Source of the DNA: Mucilaginibacter oryzae
GTDB taxonomy: Bacteria > Bacteroidota > Bacteroidia > Sphingobacteriales > Sphingobacteriaceae
DNA: 64,000 nt
Assembly (NCBI RefSeq): GCF_003148845.1
Contig: NZ_QGHA01000004.1
Location: 62,001 to 126,000 of the forward strand
Reading direction: 5' to 3'
A program made the translations under genes and the position numbers. The first letter of the stretch is position 1; the number at the start of each line of letters is the position of its first letter. Of the stretch, positions 1 to 7,774 are shown piece after piece. The notes under the pieces were generated by a model, which saw only the letters and a list, made by a program, of their open reading frames with translations, ran no database searches and was not told where the DNA came from.

Positions 1-905
1 ACCTCGATAAAGTTAACCGGGAATTGCTCCAAAACCTCGGGAGCGGTATCATTAGGAATGGCTAAATCCACAATGGTTTTGCGCCCGGTTTCGCCGTTTA
101 GCAGCGATTTGTAAATTTCGGGTGTGATGATAGGCTCAACTGCCGAAGTACAGGTGATAATGGCATCGAAACCTTTATTATAGGTTTTTAACGCTTCCAG
201 GCCAAAAGCTTCGCCGTTAAGGTCTTTAGCCAATATTTCGGCATTGGCTACCGTACGGTTAAATACCGTAAAGTTTGAAAATTTATGCTTTTGAAGATAT
301 TTAGAAAGGTTGCGGTTGGTTTCGCCTGCCCCGATAATCAATACACGGGCGTTTGAACACAAATTGAGGTCTTTAAGCTTACGATAGGCCAGTGATACAA
401 CCGAAATGGGATTTTTTGAAATATTGGTATGGGTATAAACCTCCTTGGCCGTTTTTACCACACAATTCATGATCATGCGCATGGCATCGCCGGTTAAGCC
501 TGCTTCTTTACAATGCTCATAAGCTTTGCGCAACTGGGCCAGAATCTCTTTCTCGCCTACTACCAAACTCTCCAAACTGCATGATGTACGCAACAGGTGT
601 ACCATCGCTTCCTGGTCTTCATAGATAGACGCGCTATCCATAAAAGTGCTCAGCGAATCGTGGCAAAGTTCTGTATTAAAGGCTTCTATGAATTTTTTCG
701 CAAAATCTTTATCAACTGTTTGAGGGGTGGTCATTACAAACTCAACGCGGTTGCAGGTAGCCAGGTAGAAGATCTCGGGAATGTTAAATTGGGCTTTTAC
801 CTGCGCCAGTTTTTCCGACAGATTTTCCTGACAAACCACCAGTCTACCCAATTCCTTCAGTTCAATCTGTTTGTGCGTAAAAGCTATAACCTTTAGATAC
901 TTCAA
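1..905 (-). CDS. hemA: Glutamyl-tRNA reductase, 3' end outside window
   Basis: HemA reduces glutamyl-tRNA(Glu) to glutamate-1-semialdehyde, the first committed step of C5 tetrapyrrole synthesis, in the cytoplasm. The minus-strand frame starts KYLKVIAFTHKQIELKELG and carries the TCNRVEF motif with the presumed nucleophile Cys51. Further on it reads through the NADPH-binding region (for example IITCTSAVEPIITPEIY) to the window edge. About 301 codons are present; the family is usually a little over 400, so roughly the last quarter is missing. The only possible start in frame is TTG at 905: an in-frame TGA lies about 13 codons upstream and no ATG or GTG intervenes. A good promoter lies just upstream. 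Identity is secure; the start is inferred. Confidence 0.93.
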   Translation of the reverse strand, partial: MKYLKVIAFTHKQIELKELGRLVVCQENLSEKLAQVKAQFNIPEIFYLATCNRVEFVMTTPQTVDKDFAKKFIEAFNTELCHDSLSTFMDSASIYEDQEAMVHLLRTSCSLESLVVGEKEILAQLRKAYEHCKEAGLTGDAMRMIMNCVVKTAKEVYTHTNISKNPISVVSLAYRKLKDLNLCSNARVLIIGAGETNRNLSKYLQKHKFSNFTVFNRTVANAEILAKDLNGEAFGLEALKTYNKGFDAIITCTSAVEPIITPEIYKSLLNGETGRKTIVDLAIPNDTAPEVLEQFPVNFIE

Positions 906-927
906 AGCAGTTTTAAATTTGACCGAA

Positions 928-955
928 CAAAAGTATCACTATTCAGCACATTCAA
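928..955 (-). promoter_or_regulatory. Bacteroidetes-type promoter of hemA
   Basis: On the minus strand TACTTTTG (928-935) matches the TAnnTTTG -7 box of Bacteroidetes. TTG at 953-955 lies 17 nt upstream, and another TTG at 959-961 lies 23 nt upstream. The predicted transcript would start about 15-20 nt before the TTG start codon. Confidence 0.5.
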
Positions 956-1072
956 TGTCAATACTTTGTCAGAACGGCTTATTTGGAATGTTTATAAATT
1001 AGGAAAATGGCTTCTTTTACCGTATTTAAACTGTTTTATAGACTATTTAACGAAATATTCGTAAATTAAATT

Positions 1073-1462
1073 ATGAATACGTTTAAAAAAATAAGCCTCA
1101 TCATACTCATCGCGTTTTACATACTGGCAGGCGGCAATCACTTTCTTAATCCGGCTTTTTATTATGCCGTAATGCCCCATAACCTTTTGTATCCGGAGGC
1201 TGTAAATATTGTTGCCGGGATAGTTGAAATAGCGCTCGGCTTACTGCTTATTTCAACCCAAACAAGGTATTGGGCCGCCTGGGGCATTATATTAATGCTG
1301 GTTGCTTTTTTAACGGTGCACGTGGGTATGATATTTAAAGCGCCGTTTAAGGTAGAGGGCTTAACGGTAACGCCCTTGTTTGCCTGGCTAAGGCTTGCGG
1401 CACAGTTTTTACTGATAGCCTGGGTTTACCGGCACACCAACGACAAGCAGAAATTAGTTTAA
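1073..1462 (+). CDS. DoxX-like small membrane protein
   Basis: A 129-residue hydrophobic protein with about four membrane segments (residues about 5-23, 40-60, 68-86 and 100-122) and a Lys/His-rich C-terminus. The pattern NHFLNPAFYYAVMP followed by a helix ending in GLLLI resembles DoxX/MauE-like proteins of Bacteroidetes. The biochemical role of this group is not settled. It starts at ATG 1073 and is probably a single-gene unit, divergent from hemA. The next gene is separated from it by a dispersed repeat. Family assignment is by overall appearance only. Confidence 0.6.
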   Translation: MNTFKKISLIILIAFYILAGGNHFLNPAFYYAVMPHNLLYPEAVNIVAGIVEIALGLLLISTQTRYWAAWGIILMLVAFLTVHVGMIFKAPFKVEGLTVTPLFAWLRLAAQFLLIAWVYRHTNDKQKLV

Positions 1463-1492
1463 ACCAATTGAGCTTTTGGGTGTTGGAAGAAA

Positions 1493-1625
1493 TGACTCAC
1501 CCGGCCTACACTTTGCTGGGCCACTTTCTCTATCCTCGGATAAAGGGGGTGAACAACAAATAATCCTCTCTTTACGGCTTGCCGTAGAGAGGGCTGACGA
1601 GCGCAGCGATGTCGGGGTGAGTAAA
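1493..1625. repeat. Dispersed element with ACTCACCC/GGGGTGAGT ends
   Basis: This intergenic stretch begins ACTCACCCGGCCTACACTTT and ends GTCGGGGTGAGT, forming inverted ends. It contains an internal hairpin around 1567-1592 (CTCTCT...GGCttGCC...AGAGAG). A related partial copy lies at 61228-61291. It fills the gap between the DoxX-like gene and the acetyltransferase-nitrilase gene. Short reading frames across it are not real. Confidence 0.6.
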
Positions 1626-1651
1626 CAAAAACGGATATCTAAATACAATAT

Positions 1652-3178
1652 ATGGATCTGCAAAGTGTTGAATTGCGCAACCTGGAGGTACAGGATTACC
1701 AGGAGTTAAAAAAATCAATGAAATCGGCCTATATGGATATGGACGAAGATTATTGGGATGCCAACTCCATTAAAAAACTCATTAAGCTTTTTCCCGAAGG
1801 GCAGATCTGTGTTACGGTTAACGATGTGGTAGTAGGGTGCGCTTTATCCATCATTGTTGATTATCAGAAATTTGGTGATAACCATACCTATAAACAAATA
1901 ACCGGCGACAGTACCTTTAAAACCCATAACGATAAAGGTGACGTATTATATGGCATCGATATTTTTGTGCACCCCAATTACCGGGGATTGCGCCTGGCCC
2001 GCAGATTATATGAGGCCCGTAAGGCCCTCTGCGAAAAGCTGAACCTGAAAAGCATCATTGCCGGGGGGCGCATCCCCAACTATCAAAAATATCAGAATGA
2101 ACTGACTCCCCGTCAATACATTGATAAGGTGAAATATAAGGAGATTTATGATCCTACCTTGTCGTTTCAGCTCTCCAATGATTTTCACGTACGAAAAGTG
2201 CTGAAAAACTATTTGCCGGAAGACAGCCGCTCAAAAGGGTTTGCAACACTGATTGAATGGAACAATGTGTATTATGAAGAGGTAAGCAATGCCATTAATC
2301 ACAAAACGGTGGTGCGCATAGGGTTGGTGCAGTGGCAGATGCGATCATACAATAACATCAGCGAGCTGCTTAAACACGCGGAGTACTTTATTGATGCGGT
2401 GAGCGATTACCAGGCCGATTTTATCCTGTTTCCCGAGTTATTCAATACGCCGTTGATGGCCGATTATAACCACATGGATACGGCCAAGGCCATGCGCGAA
2501 CTGGCGAAATATACAGATCAGATTGTAGAAGAGTTTGGCAAACTGTCGGTATCCTATAACGTGAACATCATAGCAGGCAGCATGCCCAAAATTGAGGAGG
2601 AATCGTTATACAATGTATCCTACCTGCTTCGCCGTAATGGCAGCATGGAAGAGGTTTTTAAAATCCATCCCACGCCGGCCGAGATCAGCTCATGGGGGAT
2701 CCGTGGCGGCGACGAGGTAAAGGTTTTTGAAACAGATGCGGGTAAAATCGGGATCCTGATCTGTTATGATGTGGAATTTCCGGAACTTTCACGCATATTG
2801 GCAGGGCAGGATATGCAGATCCTGTTTGTACCTTTCCTTACCGATACGCAAAACGGCTACAACCGGGTTAAATTTTGCGCCCAGGCCCGCGCCGTGGAAA
2901 ACGAATGTTATGTGGCCATTGCAGGCTGTGTAGGTAACCTGCCCAATGTTAATAATATGGGGGTGAGCTACGCGCAGTCGGCCGTGTTTACGCCTTCTGA
3001 TTTTGGGTTTCCTACTAATGGTATTCAATCTGAGGCTACACCTAATACCGAGATGATCGTTATCGCGGATGTTGATCTGTCCTTGTTAGATGAGTTGCAT
3101 GAGTACGGTAGTGTGCAGAATATTAAGGATAGAAGGACTGATCTGTATAATGTTACTTTTAACGGGAAGAGGGTGTAA
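1652..3178 (+). CDS. GNAT acetyltransferase-carbon-nitrogen hydrolase fusion
   Basis: A 508-residue two-domain cytoplasmic protein. Residues about 1-215 form a GNAT-like acyltransferase domain, with VHPNYRGLRLARRLYEAR as the acetyl-CoA loop. Residues about 225-500 form a nitrilase-superfamily amidase with a complete Glu-Lys-Cys triad: E262 in FPELFNTP, K337 in FKIHPTP and C371 in ILICYDVEFPE. Nitrilase-type hydrolases cleave non-peptide C-N bonds. The substrate cannot be told from the sequence; the fusion suggests linked acyl transfer and amide hydrolysis on related molecules. It stands alone, downstream of a dispersed repeat. Fusions of this architecture are known, so the call is firm while the function is open. 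Confidence 0.88.
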   Translation: MDLQSVELRNLEVQDYQELKKSMKSAYMDMDEDYWDANSIKKLIKLFPEGQICVTVNDVVVGCALSIIVDYQKFGDNHTYKQITGDSTFKTHNDKGDVLYGIDIFVHPNYRGLRLARRLYEARKALCEKLNLKSIIAGGRIPNYQKYQNELTPRQYIDKVKYKEIYDPTLSFQLSNDFHVRKVLKNYLPEDSRSKGFATLIEWNNVYYEEVSNAINHKTVVRIGLVQWQMRSYNNISELLKHAEYFIDAVSDYQADFILFPELFNTPLMADYNHMDTAKAMRELAKYTDQIVEEFGKLSVSYNVNIIAGSMPKIEEESLYNVSYLLRRNGSMEEVFKIHPTPAEISSWGIRGGDEVKVFETDAGKIGILICYDVEFPELSRILAGQDMQILFVPFLTDTQNGYNRVKFCAQARAVENECYVAIAGCVGNLPNVNNMGVSYAQSAVFTPSDFGFPTNGIQSEATPNTEMIVIADVDLSLLDELHEYGSVQNIKDRRTDLYNVTFNGKRV

Positions 3179-3234
3179 GCAGGATTGATTACCCCCGTTG
3201 TTCTGTAGCAGAATGTTTGTTTATAGTTACTGTA

Positions 3235-3413
3235 CCATCAGGGTCTCTCGCAGAGGACCCTGATGGTTTTGCGATGCGTATATCGTGATAAATTTTGCAG
3301 CGCATATAGAATAAACTTACCGTCCCATCTGGGTCTCTCCCAAAGGACGCTGATATTTGCGATATTCATACTGCGATAAGCTCTGAAGCCCATATTAGAA
3401 TAAACTCACTGGT
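3235..3413. repeat. Two tandem REP-type units downstream of RAYT
   Basis: The first unit carries a 32-bp near-palindrome at 3235-3266 with core GGGTCTCTCGCAGAGGACCC. The second carries a diverged copy at 3325-3355. The flanks also repeat: a GCGAT...GATAA...CATAT..AGAATAAACT pattern follows both cores, giving a tandem unit of about 90 bp. It ends next to the 3' end of the broken RAYT gene. Copies in both orientations occur at 4084-4113 and 4649-4680. Confidence 0.75.
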
Positions 3414-4000
3414 TTTATCTGATTAATGTCCGTCCAAAAATCGCGATAATCTGCAATGGCAACATACTCATGAGGCTTAGATAAATGATAGAAAGCCGCG
3501 CTGCTATGCGGGTAAATAGTAAAATCGCTACATAATGACCATTTACCCATTACAGGGTTATGATGTATGTAATCTATTTTTTGATGAAGAAATGCTGTGG
3601 AAAATATAGGCTTGGCATCAAATGATAGTTCGAAAACCTTATGTTTTTGTCCTTTTGCTTTTTCTTTTTCCGTGCATGCGGCCGAAAGTCGCTCTAACAG
3701 ATCTGTTTTACATGATGCTTTTAATCTTTTAGTAAGCTCATAAGCAAGGAATCTTTTACCATTACTTATAATTTTATTGAGTCCGTTCTCATTTTCATAT
3801 AGTTTAATAATTATATGAACGTGATTGGGCATAAATACAAATGCGTGGGTTTGTACTTGATATCGATTGGCTATAAACTGGAGCCAGTTATACAATAAAT
3901 CATAGGAATTTGTGATCTCAAATAATGGAATCTAGGCATAACAGGTAAAAGTAATAAACCATGTTTCGCCTGAGTTATCGTGTAAAGTTCGGGTCGCCAT
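3395..4000 (-). pseudogene. REP-associated tyrosine transposase (Y1/HUH), amber stop in codon 23
   Basis: Read from ATG at 4000, the frame gives MATRTLHDNSGETWFITFT, then a TAG at 3932-3934 (codon 23, probably once TGG), then continues unbroken for 178 codons. The rest holds the HUH metal motif (H60-V-H62 within FMPNHVHIIIK) and the presumed nucleophile Y144 in KIDYIHHNP. This is the Y1 transposase organisation of IS200/IS605-like and RAYT proteins. RAYTs act on REP palindromes, and such palindromes lie on both sides of the gene. Without suppression only a short peptide, or a product from the internal TTG at 3895, could be made. The amber codon is the only visible defect, so inactivation looks recent. 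Confidence 0.8.
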
Positions 4001-4083
4001 ATTTAAAAGTAGATATAGTTATCGATTTTGGATAATATTACGTTGTAATAGTGAAGTTTTGTGCTTGGAGCAATAACCGACAT

Positions 4084-4113
4084 CCTCAGGGGCCTCTGCG
4101 AGAGACCCTGAGG
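4084..4113. repeat. REP copy, inverted orientation
   Basis: The core is the reverse complement of the copies at 3235 and 4649 with small changes (CCTCAGGGGCCTCTGCGAGA, then GACCCTGAGG). It lies upstream of the RAYT start and overlaps the truncated 5' edge of the coding remnant at 4112. Confidence 0.75.
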
Positions 4114-4216
4114 GGACAGAAAGGCTGGAGTTGCTAGTGCTGTAGGTTTTAACGCTGTATCCAAAGTTGTTAATGCCATAACAAGTGATGATAGTAAAGA
4201 TAAACAGAAACGATGA
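4112..4216 (+). pseudogene. 3' remnant of an unidentified gene cut by a REP copy
   Basis: A 34-codon open frame (containing VASAVGFNAVSKVVNA and ending DDSKDKQKR) runs from the edge of the REP palindrome to a TGA. The TGA overlaps the ATG of the next gene as ATGA, a typical translational-coupling junction. Upstream, the same frame meets a TGA inside the REP itself. The simplest reading is that the REP insertion or a deletion removed the 5' part of a gene that was once coupled to the small membrane protein. Identity is unknown. Confidence 0.4.
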
Positions 4217-4500
4217 AGACCATATTCGGACAATATAAAAAGGAATTAGAATACGTTACAGCTTTAGTATCATTTTTAGGGCCAATCTACCTAATTGGAA
4301 AGATTTATGTATTAATTAAGATTAAAAAAGTTAATTATGTTGATATAATAGTATTATCTGTTTGCTTCTTAATATTAATTGCCTCTTATATATATTTAAG
4401 CCCTGTTCAAAGATACAAGGCTGTAGGTTTTCTCATTGTTGCATTATTTGTTGCACTAATTGTTGTTCTAATTGCGAAACTATTTCGGATACCTCTTTAG
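4213..4500 (+). CDS. Small membrane protein, unknown function
   Basis: A 95-residue protein with three probable membrane segments (about 16-36, 44-62 and 70-90) separated by short Lys-rich loops such as VLIKIKKVNY. No family was recognised. Its start overlaps the stop of an upstream remnant (ATGA), suggesting it was the distal member of a small operon whose first gene is now largely lost. The composition is more AT-rich than the neighbouring housekeeping genes. It could be an immunity-like or accessory membrane protein, but nothing proves that. Confidence 0.5.
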   Translation: MKTIFGQYKKELEYVTALVSFLGPIYLIGKIYVLIKIKKVNYVDIIVLSVCFLILIASYIYLSPVQRYKAVGFLIVALFVALIVVLIAKLFRIPL

Positions 4501-4919
4501 CAAGGTAAAAAATATATTGCCCCGCCCCGTTACATTTAATGTGCTTAGGATTATTTTGCAATAAATCTAATAGGAGGGACACCAGGCACCCGCTGCGCAT
4601 GATGCCAGGGGAGACGCTGGTTCGCAAGCAAGCTTATGACAATTCGTCCCATCAGGGTCTCTCGCAGAGGACCCTGATGGAGGCATAGCTGCTTTTTGCA
4701 GAAGGCCGGGGCAATGAGCGAACGAAGTAGGGCAAAATTTAGCAGCCCGTGGTTCTGCCCGGTTTGCAGGGCAAAGGCAAGCGAAGGTATGGTGTCAGGC
4801 CGAAGCGCAAAGAAGCCTCCTGCATATGTATTCTACAGAATATCATCGACCAATATTAATTACTATGCCATTACTTTTTTGAGCTTATCTTCTCCCCCAA
4901 TAACACTAAATTAGCCGCC
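4501..4919. other. Gene-free stretch with one REP copy
   Basis: No convincing reading frame was seen in these 419 bp. The part around 4575-4640 and the GC-rich part around 4690-4820 contain no recognisable gene and may be decayed intergenic repeat. The last 80 bp before the hydrolase gene are AT-rich and probably hold its promoter. A clear REP palindrome lies at 4649-4680. Confidence 0.5.
4649..4680. repeat. REP copy identical to that at 3235
   Basis: All 32 bp match the copy at 3235-3266 (arms CCATCAGGGTC and GACCCTGATGG around CTCGCAGAG). Perfect identity over 1.4 kb distance points to recent spread or homogenisation. Confidence 0.8.
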
Positions 4920-5750
4920 ATGATCAGGCAAGAAAACTTTACCCTTCCCGGCGCTAAGGGCCGCCCTATGCTTATTGACGTTACTTACGATGACACTTTT
5001 AAAAACGCGCCGCTGGTAATTTTTGCGCATGGTTTTAAGGGGTTTAAAGACTGGGGAACGCATGATCTGCTGGCCCGTTATTTTGTTGAAAACGGGTTTC
5101 GCTTTCTCAAATTTAATTTTTCGCATAACGGCACTACCCCGGCTCACCCGCAGGATTTTGCCGATCTGACCGCCTTTGCCGATAATACCATCAGCATCGA
5201 ACTGGAAGACCTCGATACTATTATCGATTTTGCCTGCAGCGGTGCAAGTATGCCCGTTGCTGATGGGATCTACCTCATAGGCCACAGCATGGGTGGTGGT
5301 GTAAGTATCATCAAAACAGCCGAAGACCCGCGCATAAAAAAGTTGGTCACCATGGCATCTATATCCGGCTTTAGCAGCCTTTGGCCGCAGCAGATTGAGC
5401 AGCAATGGCGTTTACAGGGTGTGTTTTATTTTGAAAATAAACGTACCGGTCAGCAAATGCCTATCAAATCAACCTTGCTGGACGATCTGGACGCGAACCC
5501 GCTTAGATTAGATATTGCCAGGCAGGCGGCAAAAATAACGCGGCCATGGCTTATTGTTCATGGCGATGCCGACCCAACCGTACCGGTAGAACGGTCATTA
5601 CTGTTGCATGAGGCCAACCCGCTGGCCGTTTACGTGGTACAAAAAGGAGCCGATCACACTTTTGGCGGCTCGCACCCGTTTGCTGGAGATACCTTGCCTG
5701 CCCAACTGAAGGAATTTGCCGATACCGCGATATCATTTTTAAGTAAATAA
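4920..5750 (+). CDS. Alpha/beta hydrolase
   Basis: A 276-residue single-domain cytoplasmic hydrolase with the nucleophile elbow GHSMGG (S123). The acid is probably in HGDADPTVP near residue 219, and the catalytic His is in GADHTFGG near residue 245. The oxyanion-hole motif FAHGFKGFKDWG lies near residue 35. This layout fits dienelactone hydrolase or lysophospholipase-like esterases; no substrate can be assigned. The first ATG follows an AT-rich leader. It is followed by a separate MBL-fold hydrolase in the same direction after 78 bp. No signal peptide is visible. Confidence 0.85.
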   Translation: MIRQENFTLPGAKGRPMLIDVTYDDTFKNAPLVIFAHGFKGFKDWGTHDLLARYFVENGFRFLKFNFSHNGTTPAHPQDFADLTAFADNTISIELEDLDTIIDFACSGASMPVADGIYLIGHSMGGGVSIIKTAEDPRIKKLVTMASISGFSSLWPQQIEQQWRLQGVFYFENKRTGQQMPIKSTLLDDLDANPLRLDIARQAAKITRPWLIVHGDADPTVPVERSLLLHEANPLAVYVVQKGADHTFGGSHPFAGDTLPAQLKEFADTAISFLSK

Positions 5751-5828
5751 AATTGAGTATCTTTCAATCAATCGTAACTTTTTTGCGTTAGTTACATCAT
5801 AGCCTATATAAGTGCTATAATTGTTGTT

Positions 5829-6833
5829 ATGAGCTTACCTGCATCGCGCAAAAAAGGACGAAAATACCAAAATACGATACCCACAGATGAAGCCGGCTTT
5901 GGCAAAATGGTCCCGATTTTGAGGGAGTACATGAACAACAAAGCCGAGAATACGCCAAAGAAAACCCTGGGGCCTTTTAAAACAGACCCATCGGTTTACC
6001 ATACCCCGCCGCCGTCCGGTTTACGCATTACCTGGATAGGACATTCAAGTATTTTAATTGAAATTGATGGTAAGCGCATTTTAACCGACCCGGTTTGGAG
6101 CGATAGGGCATCGTTTTCGCAGTCATTCGGCCCTAAGCGTTTTTTTCAGCCGCCGATAGCTTTGGCAGATTTGCCGCCGCTGGATGCCGTGATCCAATCG
6201 CACGATCATTATGACCACCTGGATAAAGCCACTATTCATTTTTTTGCAGGTAAAAATATCCCTTTCTTTTGTTCGGTGGGGGTGGGGCAATATCTTAAAA
6301 AATGGGGTATAGCACCTCATCTTATAACGGAAATGGACTGGGGTGACAGCGCGCTGATCAGCAACGAAATTGTGTTAACCTCAACACCATCGCGCCATTT
6401 TTCGGGCCGGGGTATTGTTTGCCGTAATGAAACACTCTGGGCTTCGTTTGTAATTAAAGGGCCGGAGCATAATATTTATTTCGGGGCTGATTCGGGTTAT
6501 TCGCCCCAGTTTAAGGAGATAGGAGATACATTTGGTCCGTTTGATTTAACCATGCTGGAAATTGGCGCTTACGGTAAATACTGGCCCGATATCCACATGG
6601 GGCCTGATCATGCCTCCAACGCTCATCGCGATTTGAAAGGCGAGCTCATGATGCCTATCCACTACGGCACCTTTAACCTTGCCCCCCACGCCTGGTACGA
6701 ACCTGTTGAATGGCTGGTACCGTTGGCTGTGCAAAAACATATTGATTTATTTGTACCCAAACCCGGCGAGCCGACGGAAGTAAAAGGCGCATATAATTCT
6801 GATTGGTGGAAGGAATATTTGAGCCCCCTCTAA
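5829..6833 (+). CDS. MBL-fold metal-dependent hydrolase, NAPE-PLD/UlaG-like
   Basis: A 334-residue metallo-beta-lactamase-fold protein. The metal motif H125-D-H127-Y-D129-H130 sits in SHDHYDHLDKA. Later ligands are probably in TPSRHFSGRG (near 193), ADSGY (near 221) and PIHYGTF (near 277). The pattern GLRITWIGHSSILIEIDGKRILTDPVWS is shared with N-acyl-phosphatidylethanolamine phospholipase D-like and UlaG-like proteins; the substrate here is unknown. The last three residues and the stop (SPL-stop) are encoded by a dispersed palindromic element at 6822-6859, so the natural C-terminus was replaced or trimmed. No signal peptide is seen. Confidence 0.85.
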   Translation: MSLPASRKKGRKYQNTIPTDEAGFGKMVPILREYMNNKAENTPKKTLGPFKTDPSVYHTPPPSGLRITWIGHSSILIEIDGKRILTDPVWSDRASFSQSFGPKRFFQPPIALADLPPLDAVIQSHDHYDHLDKATIHFFAGKNIPFFCSVGVGQYLKKWGIAPHLITEMDWGDSALISNEIVLTSTPSRHFSGRGIVCRNETLWASFVIKGPEHNIYFGADSGYSPQFKEIGDTFGPFDLTMLEIGAYGKYWPDIHMGPDHASNAHRDLKGELMMPIHYGTFNLAPHAWYEPVEWLVPLAVQKHIDLFVPKPGEPTEVKGAYNSDWWKEYLSPL

Positions 6834-6859
6834 ATCTCCCCCTAAAGGGAGGAGACTTT
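6822..6859. repeat. GC-rich palindromic element supplying a stop codon
   Basis: The sequence AGCCCCCTCTAAATCTCCCC followed by a complementary GGGAGGAGACTTT arm is the family found in ispG, ilvN and elsewhere. In this orientation it reads S-P-L-stop and ends the MBL-fold gene. At 38 bp it is not a multiple of three, unlike the copies inside genes. Confidence 0.85.
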
Positions 6860-6923
6860 TTGTCGTGATGGGATAAGCTTTGTAACTTTACAACATTCCA
6901 ACCTTAAAACAAAAGTTGCCTCG

Positions 6924-7535
6924 ATGTCCCAACCTTATATCTTAGTCGTAAACGGTAAACCCGAAGGGCCGTTTACCATACCCGAGCTAAAAAGCCGTGG
7001 TATTAAACCCGGCGATTTTGTGAAAACCGATGATATGGTTGATTACAAAGAGGCGCATGAAGTTCCGGAACTGCGCGAACTGTTTGGTTTTGCAAAGCCT
7101 AAGCTGCTTATGCAGTATTATGGCAGTTTTGATCAGCGCTGGCTGGCCTCAGCCTTAGATTGGTTTATTGTTTTTGGGGCGTTTGTATTATTGGCGGCAT
7201 TGGTGGTTTTTGTATTTATAACCGACAAGCAGGCGCGGATTTTTACTTCGTTAGCTATCGTTGGGTTTACGCCTGTCGGCAAATTTATTTATCAAGTTGT
7301 GATGGAAAGTTCGGATAAACAGGCAACCATCGGTAAGCAGGTGCTCAAAATAAAGGTGGTGGATATGGATGGCAACAGGATTTCTGTTGGGAAGGCAATT
7401 GGGCGTAACCTTGCCAAGACGTTTTCGGTACTTACATTTTTTGTTGGGTACCTGATAGCCTTTTTTAATAAGCAGCAGCAGTGTTTGCATGATATGATTG
7501 CTGGTACGTTGGTGATTAAGGATAGGTTGGTGTGA
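6924..7535 (+). CDS. RDD-family membrane protein with N-terminal GYF_2-like domain
   Basis: A 203-residue protein. Residues 1-55 (YILVVNGKPEGPFTIPELKS) look like a GYF_2 domain of the type often placed before membrane modules. Residues about 70-200 form an RDD domain with membrane segments near 77-98, 105-125 and 165-183, and the Asp/Arg-rich motifs DQRWLASALDW and DMDGNRISVGKAIGRNLAK. RDD proteins are integral membrane proteins of mostly unknown role. It forms a run with the downstream 67-residue gene (16-bp gap). Confidence 0.8.
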   Translation: MSQPYILVVNGKPEGPFTIPELKSRGIKPGDFVKTDDMVDYKEAHEVPELRELFGFAKPKLLMQYYGSFDQRWLASALDWFIVFGAFVLLAALVVFVFITDKQARIFTSLAIVGFTPVGKFIYQVVMESSDKQATIGKQVLKIKVVDMDGNRISVGKAIGRNLAKTFSVLTFFVGYLIAFFNKQQQCLHDMIAGTLVIKDRLV

Positions 7536-7551
7536 TTTTGTATATTAGTTT

Positions 7552-7755
7552 ATGCTTGTTGATATGAAAAAGGCAACTGTACTTGAAATACTTAAATCTT
7601 TCGGTGACGAAGTTGACACGGAAAAGCTGATAGAGAAGCTTCTGCTATTTAAAAATAATGAGAGTTATGATCCAGAATTTGTAGTAAAGATACAAGAGAG
7701 CAAAAAACAGATAGAAAAGGGTGAAACACGGATTATAGATATAGACGATCTGTAA
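7552..7755 (+). CDS. Small acidic protein, orphan antitoxin-like
   Basis: A 67-residue charged protein with a helical N-terminal part (TVLEILKSFGDEVDTEKLIEK) and the tail QIEKGETRIIDIDDL. This layout, a short helical region followed by a G(E/K)T-acidic tail, resembles antitoxins or addiction-module components of Bacteroidetes. No toxin gene follows: the next gene is convergent. ATG at 7564 is an alternative start to ATG 7552. The antitoxin idea is inference. Confidence 0.55.
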   Translation: MLVDMKKATVLEILKSFGDEVDTEKLIEKLLLFKNNESYDPEFVVKIQESKKQIEKGETRIIDIDDL

Positions 7756-7774
7756 TCGAAAACCGGTTTAGATG

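Noticed and set aside
1476..1709. Frame across the ACTCACCC-type repeat
   Set aside because: Repeat-encoded and overlapping the true start of the acetyltransferase-nitrilase gene.
3235..3413. CRISPR-like array
   Set aside because: Only two units, with diverged palindromic repeats and similar, not unique, spacers; the context is a RAYT gene.
4003..4233. Minus-strand frame across the REP copy upstream of RAYT
   Set aside because: It runs through the REP palindrome and overlaps the remnant and the small membrane gene; no family features.
7552..7755. Complete toxin-antitoxin pair
   Set aside because: Only an antitoxin-like gene is present; the neighbouring gene is a convergent lipoprotein, not a toxin. 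The same holds for the gene at 28244-28423.
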